Origin: Plazaster borealis
Lineage: Eukaryota > Echinodermata > Asteroidea > Forcipulatida > Labidiasteridae
Direction of reading: 5' to 3'
NCBI GenBank assembly: GCA_021014325.1
Contig: CM037476.1
Span: 17,830,827 to 17,894,826 of the forward strand
Length of the DNA stretch: 64,000 nucleotides
Shown here: positions 22,508 through 37,500 of the stretch, piece after piece
Layout of the letters: the number at the start of each line of letters is the position of its first letter
How positions within the stretch are numbered: position 1 is the stretch's first letter
Program-made: the position numbers and the translations under genes
The notes under the pieces: model-generated
What the model was told of the DNA's origin: nothing
Databases searched by the model: none
Seen by the model: the letters and a program-made list of their open reading frames with translations, nothing else

Positions 22508-25500
22508 CTGAGGGTTACAGACAAGGTGACGGAGAGTGTGAAAAATGGCGTGATAGATAATAAACGATGATCAATGTTTTCATAAGGACTTGGAAAATAC
22601 TGACGACTATACAGGGCCTATCACAAATCAATGTGAGAGGGTAAAACCTAAATGATACTTATTTTACTTAGACAGGTTAGCCTTATATGTATTAAAACTG
22701 CTATCCCTACAGGCCCTGTATACAAACACTAAAAAGTAAAACAGTAAAATACAGAGCAATAAGAAAAGCCATGAATCAAAAACAGGAAAATGAGAGTAAA
22801 ACAAAAAAACAAAATTCTTACAAGGTTAACGATAAGTTATACAAATGTAAAACACACCACAAAAGCAGGGTGCATGATAATAAAACATGAACATAAAATT
22901 TACTAGATGTAATAATTACATCAACATAAAGAATATTAATTCTTGTTATATTTATGTTGTGAAAAGCACTGTATACTTGGTGCTTTCCCAGTCCTCTGAG
23001 TAAAACTGTGGATTATTTTTCTTCTGCAAATCACGGAAAGCACCAAGTATACATTGTAGATAACGTAGCAAGGTTTGCCCTTAACTTTGTCCAGTGACTG
23101 GCCAGCAGGACCAGTTAGCTTGTCATTTCATTAGTCCCCCATCTTTTCTTTATTCAGTCCATATTTTATATTGAAAAGGGGTGTTTTTCAACACTAAGTT
23201 AGCCAGCTGGACCACTTGGTGTGAATTCTGACTGGTCCTCAGGTGTTTTAACTGGCAGTTGGCCAGCGGACCACTTGTTAAGGGACAACATCAAGTAGGG
23301 TCCCCAAGGTCAAGATATCCCTTTGGCTAAGCCACATTTTATGAAGGGTGCTATAATCTTGGGCCATGTCCGAATTGGCAGCTACAGCTACGGCTACGGC
23401 TAGATTTCCGCGTCATCATGCGTTGAAGAATAGGACGTCCTTAGCATTACCCTTAGCAACAGCCGTAGCCATAGCTGTAGTCACCAATTCGGATGCCATG
23501 GTTTCTGTCTTGGCATAAGTTTTGATGGCCTACAAGTAGTTCATGCTGATTGCATTGCACTAAAAAGTCTTTGACGTCAACTGTCTTGGGTTATCTTACC
23601 TGCATGTCGTAGTCCAACACGAATGGAGGGATGTCCAGCTGATCTGGATGGATGGTGTTGTAGAGAAAATGCACACCCTTGAGACTTTTTATTTTGTCCT
23701 TTATACTGGACGCTGTGAATGTGGTGAAGTACCATGACACTAGCTGTAAAGGGGGGCAATATAATAAAGAACACCGTTACACTAGCTGTAAAGGGGGGCA
23801 ATGTAATAAAGAACACCATGTCAGTAACTTTAAAGGGGGGCAATGTAATAAAGAACACCATGGCAGTCGCTGTAAAGGGGACAATATAATAAAGAACACT
23901 GTTACACTAGCTGTAAAAGGGGGCAATGTAATAAAGAACACCGTGGCAGTATTTGTAAAGGGGGGCAATGTAATAAAGAACACCATGGCAGTCGCTGTAA
24001 AGGGGACAATATAATAAAGAACACTGTTACACTAGCTGTAAAAGGGGACAATATAATAAAGAACACCATTTCACAAAACCAACAACTGGAAACAACTAGA
24101 GTAGAGGTTGATATTGGGCACTAATGTAAAGCACATTGATACAATTGTAAAATGCGCTAGATAAGAACTAGTTAATAGTTTAGTTTAGTTTATAAATTAA
24201 TTGCACAAACATAAAAATACAACGTAGTGCAAAAGGGAAACCCCCGAACAGGCACGCCGGCCCACTAAATGGGGACCCTTGATCACACACCAGAATAAAA
24301 CAAAGAAACAGAGACAACCAGCAAAAATGCAAAAACAACTATAGAAAACATGGAAGTATATGTATATTAACAAAAGTTATAAAATCACAATGAAATTAGT
24401 ATTATTATTATTTTCTTATGAGGGTTACAATACAACTAAATTACATAATAAAAGGAGAGGCTGCATTTAAAAAAAACCATCAGGCCAAAGTTCTCCTTGC
24501 CCTGTAGCTGACTTGCTGCATGCCCTAGGAACAAAGACAAACAACCTGAAAATTCAAGAGAACAGTAACATTCCTGGCATAGTAAATTATTCCAATAGAT
24601 GCAATTGATCACAATATCAGATAGAACAATACAGGAATTTAGGTGAGTATCATGAAAAATGCAGATTGATTTCAATCACAAAAAGATAAAACGAACAAGG
24701 TCGAGTTGAAGTGGCACATTAATACAAAAATCTTGTTTTGTCGTGGCCGAGCGGTAAAGCGCACTGGTTAACTAGGACACAAGCTCTGGTGTTTCTGATC
24801 AGCAGAGTGAGGGTTCGAGTCCCAGTCGTGACACTTGTGTCCTTAAGCAAGACACTTAACCATTATTGCTTAATCCTTCGGATGGGACGTAAAGCCGTAG
24901 GTCCTGTGTGTTGTGTAATGCACGTAAACAAATCACAGTACCACTTATTGCTAACAGAAGGGTTTGCCCCAGTGTTTCTGGCAGTGGCTGCTGAATGCGC
25001 TGCAGCACCTTGTAAAAACTTATAAGGTGCTACATCAACGGGTCTCATAAATCATAATAAATCATAAATAATAAATAAATAGCAATAAGTGCTTTGAGAG
25101 GCCCATAGATAAAGTGCTATATAAAAAACGATTATTATTTTGTATTATTATGATGATATAGCGTCGAATTCTGTCAAATTGACGCTCACTGCACTTTACA
25201 CTTCAGTAAAAATAAACAAACAACCCCCACCTAAAAAAAAGCCACTAAAAAATGCTACAAAAATAGTAGCAGTACAGGAGATTAAGAAGATAGTCGAACT
25301 TATTGAGCTAGAAGACCTAAAGGTCCAATGGACATTAATTTGAAATACAAGCCCTGGATGGTGTGCTGAAAATGATTGATAACTTGCAAATCGATACAGA
25401 AAAACATATCAGCATGAAGCCCGGTTCATACTTCCTGCAAATGTGAATGAGAAGCGAATTTGACGTCACAACTCTATTTTTTGCTGCGAATGTTTCGCAA

Positions 25501-28500
25501 GAGTTGAGCAACTGTTGCGAATTGTTCGTTGTGAATTTGTTGACGTCAAACTCGCTTCGCATTCACATTCGCCTTCAGTATGAACTGGGCTTTACACCGT
25601 GGCTTTACCCTGGACCAGAACGTCGGATGCACAATGTAGAAGGCTCGCAGGAATTTGCGATATCGCTTATCGACGGCATGGTAGACTTGCCTCAGCCATT
25701 TCAGCTCTGGCTGATTCTTGGACGAGCTCATTGTGTGGAAGTAGATGACGACGAAATCTTGGTTGACGATTGGATCCAGAAGGGAGATGAAATAGAGAAA
25801 CGCCTGATGGGAGAAATAATGAAGACATTTTAAATCCAGGCAAAATCAAATTACGATTGATGGTAGAAAACTTGATTGGTAATTACATTAAAAAGCAAAA
25901 AATGATTGTTAAACTGAAAGATTACATTTTATAATCTTGATAATAATAATAGGCATTTATAAGGAACTTTTACACATTGTATGAAAGTGCCTTACACTAT
26001 TACTACCCTTGTTCATTTCATGAACGTAAACGTCGCCCTTTCCAGAGCTCAATAATGCGGAACTAGAGAAGTATAAGTTATAGTAAAACAAATATAACTT
26101 GGTTTATTTCGAAAGGACAGTCGAAATTAGCTCCCCTCTGTAGTGAAGTTGACAAACTAGCTCTCTTTGCTTCACCTATGGGAACTAGTTTGTCAACTTC
26201 CAATACCCAGGGAGCTAATATCGACGGTCCACCCTCAAACCATGTTATATTTGTATAATATTTACTTCAATTGAATTACACATTCTCATGAAAATAAATG
26301 ATTTAATTTCCATTTCACTTATTGATTTCTCAGGCAAAAAACACCATTATAACGACAATAACCAAAATATAGAAATTTAACGAAAGTCAACAAATTTAAA
26401 AAGTTTTAAAAATGGATTGAACAATAAACACTTTAAAAACAAGACAATGGCAAAAGGACTACAAAACAGTAAACAAAATCACTATAGTTATTATAAAGAT
26501 GCCATGGAACAAAACACATAAAGAGTAAAAGAACAAATTAATCAAAACAACACTGCATTTATTATTCTGTAAAGAACATGCTTCAAGAATAAGTACATAG
26601 ACAAACATGTATATATAACAAAATAAGAGTAAATGGTTACACTTGTTATACATCAATACATTTAAATTCATAAAAACACACAGGAAGGATCAAGGGCAAA
26701 GGTAGGGGGTAGGAGAAAGGTTAAACCAACAGAGAACCAGTCAAAAAACCTGTCCAAGTGGCACTAGAGTGTTTCTCAATGCTACGTATAAACCACTGAT
26801 ATTGCATCTTCGAAATTACCAGTCCCACCCAACTGTCAAAGTTGGAAGGAAACATCTTAGTGACAGAGCTGACTGACCAGTGAAATGACAAGCTAGCTGG
26901 TCCTGCTGGCTAGTCACTGGAAAAGGTTAACACAAACCCTGAAGGGGGTGGAACCATGCAAATCAGGGGCCAATGATGTTGAGACAACTTGCCATGAACC
27001 AAGTACATCAATGTACTTAACACACATTGGTGTATAGGTAAAACAAAAACAACAGACTGCGTGCATTGGCCGCCATCGCCGAGGCCAAACAATGGAACGT
27101 GAACATGTGTACGCGCTGCCCACGACTCTCAGCCAATGGCAGTCTGCATTGACCTCGGTGAGGGTGCTGCTTCTGGCTTGTGACATCATATGCAAGAGGT
27201 CTATAGATGGCTTGCATTGGCCGCCATCGCCGAGGTCAAGCAATGGAGGCGTGCACGTGTGTACGCGCTGCCCAAAACTCTCAGCCAATGGAAGGTCTGC
27301 ATTGACCTCAGTGAGGGCGCTGTTTGGGATTCTGCCCTCATATGAAGGGGGTTTATACATCTATGGAGTGCATTAAGATCTTAAAAGGGCAGTGTTGTCA
27401 TGATCAAAGCAGGCCTGTGGCTGTACAGGGAATTATGACATTTCACCCAGTTACTGCACGCGTACTCTCTCCCTCCGTATCACATCTGAGGGCGCGCGCG
27501 CATGCTGTGACTGGGTCAGAGTTTATAATTCTACATACAGCCACAGGCCTGCTTTAATCGTGACCACACGGCCCATTTTAACAATCCTAATTAGGTACCT
27601 TTTCCAGATCTACAAGGGTAGCTGGGAAGTTCCTGGCAACAAACACCACGATCGGCCTGCCGTAGATGTCCACCCCTGACTGGTAGATGCAGCGGTGGGC
27701 AGCAATATCGGATAAATCCTCCGTCTTAGCCCTTTTTAAGAACCTTTCATACCTGCAACATGGATAGACACAAGACAAAAAGATCAGAGGCTTTCCTTAG
27801 ATGCGAGTGAGGCCTGGAAGAAGAATTTGAAGTTTAATGGACTGGGCCCAATTTCATTAAGCACGTAAGCACAAAACTTGCTAAGCACAGAAAACTCTTG
27901 CTTAGGAAAAATAAGTCACCAGCCAAAATACCATACAGTTACCATTGATGTGACTGGTACCCCACTCATTTCTTGCTTAGCAAAATGTTCTGCTAAATAG
28001 CTTTATGAAATTGGGCCCTGTACACTCTAAGTCGGGAGTGGGGGTAAGATGGGATGGTAAAAATTAAAGTTAATATCCACGAAACATTTATCTGCTGATA
28101 CTTGCGATATCCACAGAAATGTAGAGTATCGGTTCTTCTTAGAACCACACAGGCAGAGAATAAAATCTGTCCGGGATACAAGGGACGTGACTAGGATTTT
28201 GATATGACAACTTATAAAACTGTTTGGGATGTGAGGCCTCGGACTTGGCAACAAGACTTCTGAGTGGTACAAGACAATCAGATGGACATGGATGTGTATA
28301 AAGACAGGACTAAATGTGATGGGCTCTGTGAAATTGAGTCACAAGGGGGACAATGAACTTTTTGAGTTTTATACAAGGCTGAAAAGAGCATACAACAAGC
28401 GTAATTTTGACATATCTTACACACTTGTGCAATTTTTTGTTCTAAAGCTATGACCTTTTGAAAAATAAATGATGTCATAATCTGAAAATGAACCGTAATG

Positions 28501-31500
28501 GAGAAACAGCATGTTTAATAAAAAACATCAAATTTCAACTTTTGTTTTCACCCTCCCAACACTCAACAGTCCTGTACTTGGAAGTGGGCTGCGCAACAAG
28601 CGACTCATTTTCGTAGAGCCTGTCACAAATAATTTATGCTGCAATACATTGAACGGCAAAGAATCTGGCAAAGACTTGGACGCAGACACGTTAAGAGTTG
28701 ACTCTGAGTTCATGACAATTGAGCAGCACATATTCACCTTTTCTTCTGTTCTTCTTCCGCCGTTAGTTTGGACGGCTTAGCGAGGACTTCTCTTTTCATC
28801 TTGTCCGGATCGGCCTGCATTGAGGTGAAGGAATGCTTTCCAATATCCTGCTCATCAACATCCAGATCCTCATCGGAATTGTTCCCATTTGCTGGAAATG
28901 TAAAAAAAAAAAAATGTCAGTGAACGCTATTAATAATAATTTGGGAGGTTTATCAACCTTCCTTGTATCTGAGAAGCCGAAGAATGCAGCTACAACGTGT
29001 TCGAGCCCCAAGCATGTAACAGTGCCTTTTAAAGGCATCGTACACATTTGGTAATTGTCAAAGACCAGTGTTCTCACTTGGTGTATCCCAACATATGCAT
29101 AAAATAACAAGCCTGTGAACATTTGGGCTCAATTGGTCATCGAAGTTGCAAGAAAATGATGAAAGAAAAAACACCCCTGTTGTACAAATTTGTGTGCTTT
29201 CAGATAGGAATAAAAACTTCTTGCAAGAAGTTTTTATTATTTTAGTGAGAAATTACCTCCTTCTCAGAAACTACATTACTTCAGAGGGAGTCATTTCTCA
29301 CAATGTTTTATACTATCAACAGCTCTCTGTTGCTCGTTACCAAGTCAGCTTTTATGCTAATATATATTTTGAGTAATTACCAAACGTGTACATTGCCTTT
29401 AATCAAGGTTTTAGCCCGGATTTGGTAGACGGGGGTCCAAATTTGCTGGAAATTTAAAAACTGGGTGTCCAAATTGTTCACTTACAATACATTTACATGT
29501 AAATGACAGATAAAAATGGGTGTCCAAATTTAAAACAGGGTGTCCAAAAGACACCCAGACACCCCTCTGGCTTACACAAATAATACAAATAATAGCTGAT
29601 TACATTACTAAAGCACCCTCTCAATCAGAGGATTTTTGATGGCGAAAATTACAATAAAATTCCATCAAAATGATATTAAAATGCATACGATACAGGCAAA
29701 AGCTACATTAAATGTACCAAACAACATACAGAGATGCAGAAACAAAATTACATAATTTTGTTTAAAGCAAACACCCTCATCCCTAAACAAGGGGGAACAA
29801 AACAATGTAATTAAACACAGTACAGTTATGAATGAAAAGCCAGCCACATTGACCCATATATATAGGAACTGAACAGCTTATAAATTAATGCGTTTATTAA
29901 ACTTTCACAAGTATGCCTAAATGACAGATACTAGACTGAGCAAGGCTTGCTGGGTTGTGGGGTAAAAACTGCTAGACACTGGCCAGCGGTCTACTTAATA
30001 ATAATCATTTGGGAGGCTAATCATCCTCACTCGTACCTCTGAGAAGCTAAATTGCGAAGGACGAGGCTACAACATGTTCGAGCCGCGGGCATGCAAGGGC
30101 ACCTTTGGCAGCTAGCCAAAAAAACCCATGTGACCACAGAGAACAGCCAAAGATTGAAGTGTTTGATTTTTCCAGAAGGAGGAAAACCGGAGGGCCCTTA
30201 GAAAAACCCTCATGGCATAGGAGAGAACCAACGCACCACTCTACTCACATATAGCCTTAGCCCGGAATCGAACCAGGGCCACAGTGGTGAGAGGCGAGTG
30301 TTTTACGCACTAGCCAACCATGCCACCCTGATACAATAAGCAAAGCAACTCAATTACACAAGAGACATAACAAGCATAAAAAGTATAAAAGCAGTCCTGG
30401 AATTACACGGAGGCCATGGTCTCCTTTGCCCCTGGTCTTGGCCTTGGTGCCCTTTCAAAAGTTTCCCATAGACTTTATGATTTTCCGATACAAGTGCCCT
30501 TTGCAAAATCCAAATGGCATTGCCCTTTCAGCGATGAAATTCCAGGCCTGTTAAGCATAAAATATTTTGGTTTTCTTCAACACAATGTCCATATAGGGGT
30601 GGTTGGGGGGGGGTACCACAAAATATTTTGGTCCCTCTTTTCAGTCAGCTGAGAGTCAGTAACAACAATTTGTTTGCTCTAGAATGGCGGTGGTCGTATG
30701 TTTGAATCCAATCTGAGTAGTATTTATGTGGAATTGTTTTTTGAAGCACTGAGTATACAGTGCTAAACACACTTCGGTGTTAGGGTAAAAAACTTAAAAT
30801 AATATTCTTTTATCCCGCTGCAATTATTACATTCAATAACCGATTTTTTCTTTTAGAGAAAAATAACTATCTCATTGGTACCCACTTATTTCTTTGTTGA
30901 TAGGGTCCTTGGTTATCCTTATGCTTCGTTCTGGATTAACTGGTTCCCCGTCGTCGTTACCGATGTTTGCTGGGAGTAGGTCTATAGCCCACAACTCCTC
31001 GTTTTTATTCCGTGGGAAGTAAAGCCGCAACAGATCTTGGTAACAATCCTTAAACAAAAACAAAACAAAACAAAAACAAATGCTAATTAAAAAACCCAAT
31101 TCAACAGAAATTATTGCAGGCCTGATAGTTCTTTCAGTGAAGGGCATTAAAGGCACTGAACACGTTTGGAAATTGTCAAAGACCAGTATTCTCACTTTGT
31201 GTATCCCAACATATGCATAAAATAACAAGCCTGTGAACATTTGGGCTCAATTGGTCATCGAAGTTGCAAGAAAATGATGAAAGAAAAAAACACCCTTGTT
31301 GTACAAATTTGTGTGCTTTCAGATGCCTGAGAAAGGCTTCTGGCCTGAAGTCTTTTAATATTTTAGTGAGAAATTACCTCTTTCTCAAAAACTACGTTAC
31401 TTCAGAGGGAGTCGTTTCCTACAATGTTTTATACTATCAACAGCTCTCAGTTGGTTGTTACCAAGTAAGTTGTTATGCTAATATATATTTTGAGTAATTA

Positions 31501-34500
31501 CCAAACGTGTTAAGTGTTTTTTGAGAAGGGCAAGGCAGTTTTTCACAGTGCACCTCAATGAGGGAAATGGGAGTTTCTGCTGGAATATTTCCAGGGGCAC
31601 CATGGTATAAAAAGCAAGCCATAAAAACCATAAAACATATTGGTTTCTTCCATTTAAAACACATTACCCACATTAAATAGAGGTGTGGGGGGGGGGAAGG
31701 AACACAAAATAGTCTGGTAAATTTGACACTTGCAATGGCTGGTGAAGCGTATACCCTGATCTTTAAAGGCATCGTACACATTTGGTAATTGGAGCCTATT
31801 GTTTGTTTCAAACTTATAAAGTTGTAGATATATACCATAAAACTAACCTGTGAAAATTTCTTGTGTACAATGCCTTTAAATGCTTTTATTTTTTTCCGAT
31901 CATTTCTCGTTAACTACAGGAGATTTATGTATTAAAAAAAAAAAAAAAAATGATCTAAAAATAATTGTCTATAATTCTCTGTCACTAAATTACGTGAAGA
32001 GTAAACCAGTGTGCTCCTTTAATTAAGATTACTACAATAAGTAGATGATTCATGCAGTCCTACCTCATTTATTCCTTGTATGACAAACACTATTCTTTCA
32101 ATCGTATTTCCGTACTTCTCAAGAAATCGTCTAATGGTTCCTGGGATTAAAAAAACCAGATCATCTTTATACATAACAAGTATTTGTAAGAAAAACTACA
32201 CAACCACATACATTTGTACAGACCATGTAACCTTTGTAAACAAAACGAGTGGCACAGGAGAAAATCAATGCATAACTCTACTCACATACGGCCCAAGCAA
32301 GGAATTGGACCAGGGCCAAAGTGGAGACAGGCGAGCGCTTTAAGCACTAGCCACCCATCCACTAAAACTTAAAAAAAAAAAATTAATTTTGATTTTTGTT
32401 TCTAAAATCTCATCTTACAGCCTTCATTACAAAACGGAACTCATAGTTTTTAAAGGGACACGTTGCCTTGGATTGGGCGATTTGGGCTATAAAAAGCGTT
32501 TGAAAGCGTTCAGTATGATATGAATATGGTTGGAAAGATGTACATTGTACACTGGACCGCAGGCCCGAGGCCAGTGATTTTAGTGTCGGGCCGGTAAACC
32601 TGTGACCTATAAAGTCCTGCAGGCTTGTGTTTTTCAATTGATTTACAATACTTCACTGTGTAATTGTTCAATTGTTTTAATCATATATCAATGTAGATAT
32701 AAACAACAAAACTAACCTGTGAAATTTCATTTCAAAAAGTGGTAGCATTTTTTAAGATATTGCTGAAAATCTTGAGCAGTTATGTCCACGCAAGAAGAAT
32801 AAGCCGTAATTGGAATACACTATCTGAGAAACCCTTCATGCAGAAAAGCTTCTCAGAGTAAAATGTTTTTGAATCCCTCTCTCTAAAAACCACATTCCTT
32901 TGAAGGGAATTGTTTCTCAAAATGTTGTACATTATCAACAGCTGCAGTGCTTCTTACCAAGTAAGTTTTTATGGCCATAAATTTTTGGAGTAATTACCCT
33001 CCCTTTAATAAGAGTGCAGTATTAGGCCTGATTTCCGACAAGCTACTTATAACTGTTGGACCCGAACTTTGTAAAGTGGGCAATGCTTATCGTGGCATTA
33101 CAAGGCTTGAATTTTACACTGGACCGCAGGCCCGAGATTTTAGTGTCGGGCCGGTAAACCTGTGACTTGACAAGTCCTGCAGGCTTGCGTTTTTTCATTT
33201 GAGTAAAAATACTTCACAGTGTAATGATAAAAACAAATTAAGTTCAAATGTTGACTTCGAGTCCCATAAATGTCTTTCAGTTCTGTTGAGTAATGAAGTA
33301 TACTATTACCAATAAAGACAAAATGAGATAAAACTTCCAAAACATGCCTTAGTGCTTGTTCAAATAAAAAAAAAGGTTAAATGCAACAGTGTCCAGGGCC
33401 CAATTTCATAGAGCTGCTAAGCACAACAATTTGCTTAGCATGAAATTTCTTCCTTGATAAAAACAGGATTACCAACCAAATTTCCATGTGTTGCATATTG
33501 CTTGTTACTGGTATTCAGCTGTTGTTTGCTTATCCTGAAAACCACGTGGAAATTTGGTTGGTAATACTGTTTTTATCAAGGAAGAAATTTCATGCTAAGC
33601 AAATTGTTGTGCTTAGCAGCTCTATGAAATTGGGCCCAGGTGTCAGGAAGTTATTTCTCATTTTCTTTCTGGTCTTTAAGAAAATTTCTGGTCCAGTAAA
33701 CAATTTCAGCTACAAGCCCAACAGTCTTGTGTATTTTCCCGCCAAATTCGAGCCCTGCATTACATGTATGCACGCTTTTAATCTGATAGAAGTGATCAAA
33801 GGGTCAAGGGTCACAGGGAGGTCAGAGGATGACCTAGCAAAGAGTGAGATGAACTCTGGGTGACTTACTGATTGCAATGTGGGCAGCTTCTTCTGGTGGA
33901 TACCCTCTCTTCACTGAGTTGATGGCACAGGTGGCGAGCGTACGAATCTCATGCTCTCTGAAATCAACAAAATCAATTTACTTTTGGAATCTTTTTGATT
34001 GTTCTGCGCTCAATTTCATAGAGCTGTTAATGTAGAAACAAAATTGCTTTACAATTTTCAGCTTGGCAAAAATAAGCAGGATACCAGTCGCAGATTGTGC
34101 ATGTATCATGGTGTTTTGGCTGGTAGACTTATTCTGGTGAGCATAATTATGCTGCGCTCAGCAATTTGTTGTGCTTTAACAGTTCTATGAAATTGTGCCC
34201 TGGTTCTGGTTCAGGCTCGATGGTCAAATTCATTAACTGAATATGACACCAACTTTGCAAGGAAACACCGGGGCAAACCCCTTCTCTTCACGATAAGTGT
34301 ACTGGGTTCTTTTCGTGCATTGTACCACACGGGACCAATAGCTTTACGTCCCACCATCAGAAGGACAAAGAAAGTGCCTTGCTCAGGGACACAAGTGCCA
34401 AGACTTAGGCCCAATTTCATAGACTTACTTAACGGTAGGGTCATAGATTGATAACTGCTCAAAAAGTTAATGACCATAAAAACTTACTTGGCAAGAAGTA

Positions 34501-37500
34501 CTTTATCTGTTGATAATATAAACTTTTTTTTGAAAGGATTCCCTTCCAAGTAAATGGTTTGGATATTTTTTCACAACAAAACATTTAAATCTGAATCGTT
34601 TGTCAGATTTCTGAGGGTTGGTGTCCGTTCGTAAATGCTGCGGCCAGATATGCAGTTCGTATCCGCTGTCACCTCGCTAAACGAGGATGGATTCGACGTT
34701 CTTGTGAAAACACCAAGGCAGTTTGTTGCTGTTTTCTCAGCAAGCAGACACTGTATTCAGCTGAAACATTCACATGGGACGTTTATTGTATTTTTCTTTA
34801 TAATTTTGCCTTTAAACCAGCAAAAGTTATGCTTACCAGAATATGGTTACCAGCCAAAATGCCATATCACATACAATCTGTGACGGGTATCCTCCTTATT
34901 TTTTGCTAAGCAGAAAATTGTTAAGCAATATATTCTGCTTTAAGCACCTTTATAAAATCGGGCCCAGTACTTAAACCCACACTATGCTGTTCAGCACACT
35001 TTGAGTCCAGTGCACTAGACTGCTCGGTCATGACACTCCATGAACAGTTTTAGTCATAAAGCTGCCAGGTGGATTTCCTCCCCAGATTTGTTTGCTTTTT
35101 GATTGACCGAATCCATCTGTAAAGGGAACTACATTATATGAAGATTTTATAAAGGAAACAGGACACTCCTTTCATAAAACATGTTTACACAGCAATTAAA
35201 TTGACTTCATCTAAAACAAACAATCGTCAAATTAAAAATAGTACACATGTAACACACAGTGTCAAAATCTACTAGAAATACAATGCTCAAGCACTTCAAA
35301 AGAAATGATAATAATCAAAACAAACACAAACTCGGTGCATCACAAACGCCAGGGCCCAATTTTATAGAGCTGCTTGAACAGCAATTATTGCTTAAAAGTT
35401 TCCTGCTAAGCCAAAATAAGCAGGATAACAGTCACAGATGGTATGTGGATTGGTATTTTGGCTGGTTACGTTACTCTGGTAAGCATAATTTTGTTGTGCT
35501 TAGCTACTTTTTGTGCCTATTAAAGAAGCTTTATTATTTGGGCCCACGGCTTTGCTTACCGCGGAAACATGCGCTTACAGCCCATTCATTTGCATTGCAG
35601 GGCGCAGCAAGTAAAATTCCGTGGTAAGCATTGCCCTGAAATTGGGCCCAGGGCCCAATTTCATAAAGCTGTTAAGCAGATAATTCTGCTCAGCAAATAT
35701 CTTTGCTAAGCAAGAAATGAGTGGGTTACCCATCACAGCGATGGTAACTGTATGTTATTTTGGCTAGTAACCTATTTTTCTTAAGCAAGAGTTTTCTGTG
35801 CTTAGCAAGTTTTTGTGCTTACATGCTTTCTGAAATTGGACCCAGGGCTAAGTAAAACAAAATTATGCTAACCAGAGTAAGGTTCCCAGCCAAAATACCA
35901 TGTCACATGTACATTTTGTGACTGGTATCCTGCTCATTATTGCTAAGCAGGGATTTTTTAAGCAGTATTTTCTGCTCAAGCAGCTCTTTGAAATTGGGCC
36001 CAGGTCATCATAGCATTACTTAGTACAGAATGAAGTCGATAACCAAACTGTAAATGCACGTAAGTGGAACATAAATAGTGCCTTAACGGGGCTGTGTCAT
36101 CATGATCAAAGATGCCTGTGGCTGCACATGGAATAAATAACTCTCACCCAGTTACTGCACACTTGCGCGCACTCTCCATACATGTAGCTGTGATACGGAG
36201 CCAGGGCGCGCGCCTACAGTAACTGGGTGAGAGTTCATAATTCCATGTACAGCCACAGGACTGCTTTGATCATGACAGCACAGCCCCTTTAATACCACAA
36301 GAAGTATAAGTATAATTTTGAAAAATAACGCAAATAAACATTATTTTTATTGATGATTTCCCCTTCCATATGCTGTGCAGTGCACTTATGTTTACATCTA
36401 GTCAAAGCTTTGTTACTATTTTGGTTTTCCCATCATGAGGAATAAGACCAGCAGGAGGTCGCCGACTTCCATTAGAACCAGGAAGTGCAAGTCTCGTAAA
36501 TCCTGCACTGCTTGCATTGCGTGTCACATGACAGCGACTAGGTAAGTCACATGAGGAGTGTCACATGATACATGTAAGTCAGATGATGACACTGAAACTT
36601 TAGGCCATATGAAACTCTGGCAAAGGCTACATGTACCTGTAGAAATTTATTTTTGGAATTGAACAAACCTGATCCTTGAAGGGTATCAAATGTGGTAATA
36701 GTTCGAAGGTTGGAGACTTGTTGTTAATAAGTTGAAACACAGTGATTTATTTAGCAACTTGAGAACATTGGTTGTGAGACATACACTAGCTATAATGTGT
36801 CTAGGGCTTACATATAAACAAACATGAAGTGTAGACTTGTACCAGTCCTATGTGCAGTATTATCACAACATCAAACACAGTGGAATTTTACATCATTTTA
36901 ACGGGAGGTTGGAGGCTTGAATTTTTGGTGTCCACTTTCATAACGACTCTATCAATCCGAAAATGAGTGGATCACAAAACTAAATTTGACCTTGGAGCCC
37001 CTCTTTGTGAAAAATAACCTGTTGTGCCATTCAAGTACAACTATGGGATCATTCGGGAAAAAACGTTCCAATCAAAATCACTCCCAACGAATTCCACTCA
37101 CCTGGCAAGGTTTAAGACATTTCGGTAGCAGTTGTAGAGGGCGCTCTCTGCTGCTGTGCGATATCGGACATTGTAGCGTGGGCCCACGGTGTGTATAATA
37201 AATCTTGCTGCCAGGTTATACCCTTTACTTAACTTGGCTTCACCTGTTCTACAACCTGTCAATTTCCAAATGAATAGTTATGTTACAGGTCTAGTTCTCT
37301 TTAAAAATAAATACATAATAATCTATCGTTTTCAATGGGAAATACATAGGCCCCTTTAAAAGTGTTTGAGTGCTATGGTATACAAATATTGACTGCTTCG
37401 AGTGCTATGGTTAAAACTACGACTCCCGAGGTGATCCCCGGAGAGTTCTATTTTCCCGAGGCGCAGCCGAGGGAAAATGGAATTGTCCGGGGATCACCGA

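Noticed and set aside
23577..23986. Hydrophobic minus-strand frames with repeated VFFITLPPF
   Set aside because: They are translations of the 42-bp minisatellite in frames other than GDAP2 exon 10.
24742..24830. tRNA-Ser/Leu-like gene
   Set aside because: A and B boxes are present but the acceptor stem is missing and the sequence continues into a SINE body.
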